This document shows, one piece after another, positions 53,855 through 58,806 of a stretch of DNA of 58,806 bases. The translations under genes and the position numbers were made by a program. Positions within the stretch are counted from its first letter, which is position 1, and each line of letters opens with the position of its first letter. Origin of the DNA: Sphingobacteriales bacterium 16-39-50. GTDB taxonomy: Bacteria > Bacteroidota > Bacteroidia > Sphingobacteriales > Sphingobacteriaceae. The notes beneath the pieces were generated by a model. That model saw nothing but the letters and a program-made list of their open reading frames with translations. It made no database searches and was not told where the DNA came from. The DNA lies in contig NCHA01000017.1 in the NCBI GenBank assembly GCA_002257025.1, forward strand, positions 1-58,806, in the 5' to 3' direction.

Positions 53855-55636
53855 TTATATAAATACAGGCCGGTCTAATTTTATTGCAATCCTGTAAGCA
53901 GCATTCATTAAACCTACATGGCTGTAGGCTTGTGGGAAATTTCCCCATTGGCTCCCACTTTCTTCATCTACATCTTCACTAAACAAGAGGAGATGGTTTG
54001 AATATTGCAGCAGGTTCTCAAATTCCCGGATCGCATCATCAAGTCGCCCTACACATGCCAGAGCCTCAACATACCAGAAAGCACAGATTAAAAAAGTGGA
54101 TTTTGGTTTACCAAAATCATCAGAATGTAAATACCTGTGAAACAATCCATTATCTGTTTTTAATTCTCGCTCCAGCATGCTTAGATGATCCTTCGCGCGG
54201 TCCGATCCAGGGTCGAGGTAATTCATCATGATAAGCTGTAATGTACTTGCATCGAGATGCGGGCTTCCTGAGGCATGAGTATAAACTTTACGTATCGGAT
54301 CGTAACAATTTTCAATATGAACCGCAGCCCTGTTTTTAAGTGAAATTGCTTTTTCAAGCAAATCCATGTCCCCAATTGCTCGTGCCATTTTCTCTGCGGC
54401 AGAGCAACCAGCCCATTGAAAGAGGTTACTGTAGCAATGAGTATTCGCAATATTTCTGAATTCCCAGATTCCTGCATCCTTTTCATCAATAGTTAGTTCA
54501 ACTTTCGAAAGTAAATAGCTAATCCAGCGTGCAGAATCCTTTCTCTCAGAAATAACAAAACGATGGTCAGTGTACAATGGCAGGAGAGAAATGAGAACTT
54601 GGCCATAGATGTCATTTTGAATATGTTCAAATGCCTGATTACCAATGCGAACTGGTTTATTGCTCTGATATCCATCAAGATGCTCCAGTATGATCTCATT
54701 CAGGAATTTTTCTCCGGTTATACCATACAATGGCTGATATCGTCCTTTTTCTGAAAATGAAAGATCCGAAACATAGCTGAAATAGCGCTCCATTTCTTCA
54801 AAATGTCCGATATGACTTAATGCACTAATGACATAAAATGTATCTCTTAACCAGCAATAGCGATAGTCCCAATTGCGCCCACTGTCCGGAAATTCAGGCA
54901 GACTGGTTGTGCTTGCAGCAATAATTGCACCTGTGTCTTCATATTGGTGGATTTTGAGTGCCAGAGCAGATCTGATTACATTTTTTTGATAGAATATAGC
55001 AATAGAAGAATGTTTTATCCAAAGTCTCCAGTAATTGATAGTTTCGAGAAGAAAACGTTCGGCAGTTGTTGTCAATGGAGCTTCAAGCGGTTCACCGTAG
55101 GTAAATACTAGGTATTTAGTTTCATTTAAAACCGAAAACTGTTCGTCAATAATATAATTAACGGGAATATTTGTTGTTAAACGTATTCTATCATCAGAGC
55201 CACTATATTCTATATGGCTGCTTCCACGAGATACTTTTAACTTCTTTACCCCATAATCATAAACTGGTTTACATTTAACCCTTATTCGAGGTGTTCCACT
55301 GACCAGTTCAATTTTCCTGATCAGCATTAAAGGTTTAAAAAATCTATCAAACTGATTAAATCGGGGTGCAAAATCAGTTATCCTGTAAACCCCCTCTGCA
55401 GACGTAATTTCTGTACAGAGTATATTGGTATTCTCCAGATAATATTGATGGGATTCATAATTGCCTGATGGTAAAATTGAAAATTCTCCTCCTTTGTCTT
55501 TATCCAGAAATCCTCCGAAAACAAATGAACTATCAAATCTTGGCCAGCATAACCAGTCTATGTTGGTATTCTTGTTAATATGTGCGATAAAAGCGCAGTT
55601 TCCTATTATACCGGTTTGATATGTATGTTTTTGCAT
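53855..55636 (-). CDS. GH15-family glucoside hydrolase (glucoamylase / trehalase-like)
   Basis: 593 residues with no signal peptide, so intracellular. IGNCAFIAHINKNTNIDWLC opens the N-terminal beta domain of bacterial GH15 proteins. The catalytic barrel includes GRNWDYRYCWLRDTFYVISA, typical of the family. GH15 enzymes include glucoamylases and trehalases. Placement 34 bp from the convergent trehalose synthase makes trehalase the best guess, but glucoamylase activity on glycogen fragments is possible. Confidence 0.82.
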   Translation of the reverse strand: MQKHTYQTGIIGNCAFIAHINKNTNIDWLCWPRFDSSFVFGGFLDKDKGGEFSILPSGNYESHQYYLENTNILCTEITSAEGVYRITDFAPRFNQFDRFFKPLMLIRKIELVSGTPRIRVKCKPVYDYGVKKLKVSRGSSHIEYSGSDDRIRLTTNIPVNYIIDEQFSVLNETKYLVFTYGEPLEAPLTTTAERFLLETINYWRLWIKHSSIAIFYQKNVIRSALALKIHQYEDTGAIIAASTTSLPEFPDSGRNWDYRYCWLRDTFYVISALSHIGHFEEMERYFSYVSDLSFSEKGRYQPLYGITGEKFLNEIILEHLDGYQSNKPVRIGNQAFEHIQNDIYGQVLISLLPLYTDHRFVISERKDSARWISYLLSKVELTIDEKDAGIWEFRNIANTHCYSNLFQWAGCSAAEKMARAIGDMDLLEKAISLKNRAAVHIENCYDPIRKVYTHASGSPHLDASTLQLIMMNYLDPGSDRAKDHLSMLERELKTDNGLFHRYLHSDDFGKPKSTFLICAFWYVEALACVGRLDDAIREFENLLQYSNHLLLFSEDVDEESGSQWGNFPQAYSHVGLMNAAYRIAIKLDRPVFI

Positions 55637-55973
55637 AATTTTTGTGAAAAATTTCGGGATAAGTCCCGGGGAAGCATTTTACAGCCCAAACAATATTGAT
55701 ATTCCCTGTTGCAGTTTTATTGCAATACAGTTGAACTGGCAATCCAAATTCGTAATCTTATAATTAGAGATGCCTCAAATGCTAAAATACATCATTTTTT
55801 GTGGCATTGCTAAAATTAGTCCGCTATTTAAAAGCGAAATTTTTAAATAAACTTATTTTCGGGACTTGAAAACTCTTGATAATAAAAGCAGAGGAATTTA
55901 AATTTCAAATACTCTCTTATCGGACAATTAGTATAAATTCATACATTTAGCTTTTTAAAATTATTTATAAACT
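55637..55973. other. 337-bp divergent region between GH15 and the kinase gene
   Basis: AT-rich, with CGGGA (55655-55659)/TCCCG (55664-55668) and TTGCA..TGCAA (around 55706-55721) inverted repeats. No TAnnTTTG box or gene was found. Confidence 0.4.
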
Positions 55974-56873
55974 ATGATCATTATTGCAGATGGAGGGTCT
56001 ACCAAGACCAATTGGTGTTTATTGAATAAATCTGGTCAAAAAATCTATTTTAATACCGAAGGATACAATCCATATTTTGTAAGCGCTGAGTATATAATTG
56101 ATTCACTCAGGAAAGGATTACCAAGCGATCTCGATCTTTCTGATATTCATGAAGTGAATTATTATGGTGCCGGTTGTTCTACTGAAGATAAGGTACAGAT
56201 AGTTGAAGAGGCTATGTCTGCAGTATTTAATAAAGCCAGTATTTATGTTGGACATGATCTTCTTGCTGCAGCACGGGCATTACTTGGTTTAGATAGTGGT
56301 TTTGCGGCTATTTTAGGAACAGGAACAAATACGGGTCTTTATAATGGCAAGGATATTTCATTAAATATTGACTCTGCAGCCTATATTCTTGGTGATGAGG
56401 GTAGTGGTTGTGATATTGGTAAAAAATTACTCACTGATTATTTAAGGGGTTATATGCCCGAAGTAGTCAGAGAGCGCTTTTGGGAAACCTATAAGCTTAC
56501 TCCTGATGAAGTGACTGACAATGTTTATACCAAACCATTGGCAAATCGCTTTTGTGCAAGTTTTGCCAAGTTCGTATATGATAATAATGTTCATGCGGAA
56601 TATTCACGAAATATTGTAAAAACCTCTTTCATTGATTTCTTCGAAAACCTGGTTACACACTATCCTAATTACAAGGATTATACGTTCAACTGTATTGGTT
56701 CTGTCGGATATAATTTCAGAAATGTACTTGAGGAAACTGCATTAGAGTATGGTATGAAGGTGGGAAAGATCATCCGTTCTCCAATAGATGATCTGGTAAG
56801 GTATCATGTTGAACTTGCGCCACGGGGCGGTGCGGATCAAGTCCGCACTGACATCGGATCAAGTCCGCACTGA
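55974..56873 (+). CDS. BadF/BadG-type ATPase, N-acetylglucosamine-kinase-like (intact phosphate loop)
   Basis: 299 residues. ADGGSTKTNWCLL is the first phosphate loop, GTGTNTGLYNGK the second and YILGDEGSGCDIGKKL the family signature. Its sister at 35009-35857 is 17 residues shorter and lacks the first D-G-G. The last residues (about 287-299, RGGADQVRTDIGSSPH) and the TGA stop are translated from a tandem repeat (56830-56875), so the gene has been extended by repeat insertion. It probably phosphorylates an amino sugar. It is divergent from the GH15 gene. Confidence 0.82.
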   Translation: MIIIADGGSTKTNWCLLNKSGQKIYFNTEGYNPYFVSAEYIIDSLRKGLPSDLDLSDIHEVNYYGAGCSTEDKVQIVEEAMSAVFNKASIYVGHDLLAAARALLGLDSGFAAILGTGTNTGLYNGKDISLNIDSAAYILGDEGSGCDIGKKLLTDYLRGYMPEVVRERFWETYKLTPDEVTDNVYTKPLANRFCASFAKFVYDNNVHAEYSRNIVKTSFIDFFENLVTHYPNYKDYTFNCIGSVGYNFRNVLEETALEYGMKVGKIIRSPIDDLVRYHVELAPRGGADQVRTDIGSSPH

Positions 56874-56925
56874 CATTGGCTCTAGGCCACACTAAGAATC
56901 TTGTTATTGCGGACTGGAGCCGCAA
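56830..56925. repeat. Tandem palindromic repeats of the TGCGGATCAAGTCCGCA family, array 2
   Basis: Units start at 56830 (24 bp), 56854 (22 bp) and 56876 (diverged). An inverted member, TTGCGG..CCGCAA, lies at 56907-56925. The first two units code the kinase C-terminus. Compare the array at 37663-37752. Confidence 0.8.
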
Positions 56926-56929
56926 AACC

Positions 56930-57409
56930 TTAAAAATTTAAAGATGACTGCCCGATGGAGGTCATTTTTGCTTCATGCTCAAGCAGCCATTTTTTACGCC
57001 ATAATCCTGCAGAGAAGCCAACCAGATCACCATTGCTTCCTATAACGCGATGACATGGAACGGCTATCATCAGATTATTGCGGCCATTTGCCGATGCGAT
57101 GGCGCGTATGGCCAAAGGATTTTTCATTCTTTTTGCTAAGGCTGCATAACTTATGGGTTTGCCGGCATCAATTCTTCTGAGTTCATCCCATACCTTTTGT
57201 TGAAAATCAGTGCCGGGTTGGGCCATTGGAAAATCGAAATGCTTTCTTTTTTTCTCAAAGTACTCTTTGAACTGCTCTTTTGCCATTTCCGAGAGTTCAT
57301 TTGGATTTTCCAAAGGCAATACAGCAGGAAATCCCAGGGCGCAAATTTCACGCTCATTGGCCTCAATGACCAGCTGTCCGATAGGGCTATCAAGTATTGA
57401 AAAAAACAC
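56930..57409 (-). CDS. ogt: Methylated-DNA--protein-cysteine S-methyltransferase
   Basis: Repairs O6-alkylguanine by transferring the alkyl group to C119 in VPCHRVIGSNG. 159 residues, close to the family length. SILDSPIGQLVIEANE opens the N-terminal domain. The start is GTG at 57409; the box TATTTTG (57414-57420, minus strand) lies 4 nt before it, suggesting a leaderless mRNA. It converges with the kinase gene across a repeat array. Confidence 0.93.
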   Translation of the reverse strand: MFFSILDSPIGQLVIEANEREICALGFPAVLPLENPNELSEMAKEQFKEYFEKKRKHFDFPMAQPGTDFQQKVWDELRRIDAGKPISYAALAKRMKNPLAIRAIASANGRNNLMIAVPCHRVIGSNGDLVGFSAGLWRKKWLLEHEAKMTSIGQSSLNF

Positions 57410-57413
57410 GACA

Positions 57414-57420
57414 CAAAATA
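57414..57420 (-). promoter_or_regulatory. Shortened TAnnTTTG-like promoter box of ogt
   Basis: TATTTTG on the minus strand, one base shorter than consensus, is 4 nt from GTG 57409. It is the same short form as at the TonB receptor gene. Confidence 0.4.
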
Positions 57421-57482
57421 CGAAGAAATATTCGATTCATTTATTGCACCATTATGACTACCCGAAACTGAAAAGCAAATTC

Positions 57483-57490
57483 TATATTTG
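57483..57490 (+). promoter_or_regulatory. TAnnTTTG promoter box of ccmB
   Basis: TATATTTG ends 5 nt before ATG 57496. Together with the boxes at accC, the DEAD-box gene and the LuxE-like gene it supports frequent leaderless starts in this organism. Confidence 0.6.
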
Positions 57491-57495
57491 TTGCA

Positions 57496-58158
57496 ATGGA
57501 TCTATTGAATCAGGTTAAATTTCTGATCCGTAAGGAAATCATGCTTGAATGGCGTTCAAAATATGCTTTGAATGGCATTTTACTCTATGTGGTTTCTACA
57601 GTTTTTGTATGTTACCTGGCTTTTCGAGAAATAACAAGTCCGCCAACCTGGAATGCCCTCTTCTGGATCATTATGCTTTTCGCCTCAGTGAATGCAATCA
57701 CCAAAAGTTTTATTCAGGAAAGCAGGGGAAGGCAGTTATACTACTACACAATTACCAGTGCGCAGGCGATCATCATCTCCAAGATCATTTATAATATCTT
57801 TCTGATGCTTTTGCTCTCTGCTATCGCACTGGGCTTTTATACCCTGGTATTTAAAAATCTCCTGGGAGATCCATTATTCTATTTTTTTGCAGTTCTCCTG
57901 GGAAGTGTCAGTTTCGCATCTGTATTCACGATGATTTCGGGGATTGCCTCCAAAGCAAACAATGCAGGTGGGTTAATGGCCATATTAAGTTTCCCGGTAA
58001 TAATACCCCTATTGGTGGTGCTGATTAAGTTATCGAAGAATGCCATGGACGGTCTGGACCGTTCGGTATCTTATGATGAGATCGGTGTGCTGATAGCCAT
58101 AAATATCATCGTGATCACTACATCTTTATTGTTATTTCCTTACCTTTGGAAGGATTAA
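57496..58158 (+). CDS. ccmB: Heme exporter protein CcmB
   Basis: 220 residues with about six hydrophobic segments. The start MDLLNQVKFLIRKEIMLEWR and LYYYTITSAQAIIISKIIYN are typical of CcmB, the membrane subunit of the heme-handling ABC transporter in system I cytochrome c maturation. The cytochrome c proteins encoded at 7-14 kb would depend on such a system. A ccmC-like start follows after 12 bp, but is broken. Confidence 0.93.
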   Translation: MDLLNQVKFLIRKEIMLEWRSKYALNGILLYVVSTVFVCYLAFREITSPPTWNALFWIIMLFASVNAITKSFIQESRGRQLYYYTITSAQAIIISKIIYNIFLMLLLSAIALGFYTLVFKNLLGDPLFYFFAVLLGSVSFASVFTMISGIASKANNAGGLMAILSFPVIIPLLVVLIKLSKNAMDGLDRSVSYDEIGVLIAINIIVITTSLLLFPYLWKD

Positions 58159-58170
58159 TTCAAGAACCTT

Positions 58171-58248
58171 ATGAATAAAAACTGGTGGAAAATCCTGGCC
58201 ACAGTTCTTGTGCTTTACTCAATCCAAAACTTCATTTGTAGCTTCTAA
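58171..58248 (+). pseudogene. ccmC: Truncated ccmC-like gene start
   Basis: 25 codons, MNKNWWKILATVLVLYSI and then seven unrelated residues and a stop. The first 18 residues match the start of CcmC/CcsA-type heme-handling proteins, which normally follow ccmB. Homology ends at about 58222-58230. Either an element has inserted here, or the sequence has been joined to a mobile region. Confidence 0.65.
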
Positions 58249-58463
58249 ACGCATTTTTTGCTTCCTTGGCTGGTTAATATTAAAATTAATTACAATTCTC
58301 TGTTAAGCTATAAAAAATCGGTTTGATTACAAAGTTGATTACAAAATGATTACAAAATCGCTGTTTTTTTGATTACAAATATATATCATCAAAAAAATGT
58401 TAAAAGGTGCATCTAATCATATATCAGAGCACCTTTTTTTGTAAAGTGATTACTTTTTGGAAA
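58249..58463. other. Presumed left edge of a mobile element with phased repeats
   Basis: GATTACAAA occurs at 58325, 58337, 58348 and 58371 in the same orientation, at spacings of 12, 11 and 23 bp (one, one and two helical turns). They lie about 100 bp inside the presumed junction, as expected for arm-type recombinase sites or iterons. A terminator-like hairpin follows (58402-58437). Confidence 0.5.
58402..58437. terminator. Hairpin terminator after the RadC-like gene
   Basis: AAAAGGTGC (58402-58410) and GCACCTTTT (58429-58437), 9-bp stem with an 18-nt loop, with T-runs on either side. It lies 27 bp past the stop of the leftward RadC-like gene. Confidence 0.75.
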
Positions 58464-58806
58464 TCACATCAATCCTTCATCAGCAAAGCTTAGATAACTA
58501 TCCTTTGTCAATATAATATGATCTAGTACTGGAAGGTCTAAGAATTGTCCTGCTGCTTTCAATTTCTTTGTAAGCTCTATATCTGCTTGACTAGGCTTGA
58601 GATTTGAACTTGGATGGTTGTGCGCTAAGATTATCGAAGCAGCATTACATTTAAGAGCAGTAACATAAATTACTTTTGGATCACAAATAGTTCCTGCTGT
58701 TCCACCTACACTGATAGGTACAATTCCCAAAACCCGATGTGCCCGATTCAGGAGAATGATTTTAAACTCTTCTATGAACTCGATTATCTCAAAGTTCCAA
58801 TTACTC
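58464..58806 (-). CDS. RadC/JAB-domain protein, 3' part only (continues beyond the window)
   Basis: The reading frame is open to the last base of the window, and the visible 114 residues form the C-terminal JAB/MPN+ domain. IILAHNHPSSNLKPSQADIE is the metal motif (H-x-H-P-x-D pattern). LLNRAHRVLGIVPISVGGTA precedes it, so no start lies in the window; a TTG at 58730 is internal. RadC-like proteins of this type are frequent cargo of integrative and mobilisable elements in Bacteroidota. This supports the view that ccmC is interrupted by such an element. Confidence 0.85.
   Translation of the reverse strand, partial: SNWNFEIIEFIEEFKIILLNRAHRVLGIVPISVGGTAGTICDPKVIYVTALKCNAASIILAHNHPSSNLKPSQADIELTKKLKAAGQFLDLPVLDHIILTKDSYLSFADEGLM

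Noticed and set aside
54226..54699. Frames of 68-87 residues within the GH15 gene
   Set aside because: Same-strand out-of-frame shadows without independent support.
58464..58730. Complete 88-residue RadC-like gene starting at TTG 58730
   Set aside because: The frame is open to the end of the window and the upstream residues (LLNRAHRV) belong to the RadC domain, so the TTG is internal.

Overview
The window looks like chromosome from a Bacteroidota bacterium, most likely a Sphingobacteriaceae-like (Pedobacter-type) organism. The clues are a gliding-motility gene (gldC), a TonB-dependent receptor with a carboxypeptidase-regulatory-like N-domain, many lipoproteins, AT-rich intergenic DNA with few Shine-Dalgarno sequences, and several promoters with the Bacteroidota -7 box TAnnTTTG. 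No rRNA, tRNA or CRISPR array was found. This assignment rests on reading protein motifs by eye, not on database searches.

Layout. 0.1-5.7 kb: an ACP phosphodiesterase-like gene, tyrS, a membrane-anchored MutS-like ATPase, and an exported D-threonine-aldolase-type enzyme. 5.7-6.3 kb: a solo S23/four-helix-bundle gene bracketed by a 30-bp inverted repeat. 6.3-20.6 kb: two divergent operons that together look like an oxidative (3-keto-glycoside) sugar pathway. The leftward operon encodes a ThuA/PQQ-dehydrogenase/PKD/cytochrome c fusion, an aldose epimerase, a Gfo/Idh oxidoreductase, a TIM-barrel isomerase, a cytochrome c lipoprotein and a DUF1080 lipoprotein. The rightward operon encodes an MFS permease, a hydroxypyruvate-isomerase-like protein, a GMC flavoprotein with a C-x5-C-x3-C cluster motif, its small subunit, and a Tat-exported Gfo/Idh protein. 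20.7-28 kb: a LuxE-like acyl-activating protein, a penicillin-acylase-family Ntn hydrolase with a small membrane protein, and a TonB receptor. 28.3-37.7 kb: carbohydrate core metabolism (GH31 glucosidase, branching enzyme, a Gfo/Idh protein, GAPDH, a BadF/NagK-type kinase, 6-phosphofructokinase) and a divergent NrtR-like Nudix regulator. 37.8-40.6 kb: AlkB-type hydroxylase, DoxX-like and other membrane proteins, gldC. 40.6-51.4 kb: housekeeping genes (DEAD-box helicase, pyrC, DinB, Hsp70/HscA-like, a TPR protein, ribE, accC, L-threonine aldolase). 51.6-57.4 kb: a trehalose-6-phosphate synthase/phosphatase fusion, a convergent GH15 enzyme, a second BadF-type kinase and ogt. 57.5-58.8 kb: ccmB, then a ccmC-like reading frame that breaks after about 18 codons, phased GATTACAAA repeats and a partial RadC/JAB gene. 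This reads as the edge of a mobile element.

Working model for the main cluster (inference). A periplasmic FAD dehydrogenase (GMC plus small subunit) oxidises a sugar or glycoside and passes electrons through an Fe-S cluster to cytochrome c. The DUF1080 lipoprotein then cleaves the keto-glycoside. Gfo/Idh and TIM-barrel enzymes interconvert or re-reduce the keto-sugar, and the MFS permease imports a product. The ThuA-PQQ-cytochrome fusion may add a second oxidative entry point.

The intergenic DNA is unusually rich in short repeats. There are two palindromic families (core GACAGGGTT..AACCCTGTC, and TGCGGATCAAGTCCGCA-type tandem hairpins), and several clusters of stuttered short words. At three genes (pyrC, the DinB gene, the second BadF kinase) the repeat itself supplies the last codons and the stop. 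Several genes have a TAnnTTTG box only 3-5 nt from the start codon, which suggests leaderless mRNAs.
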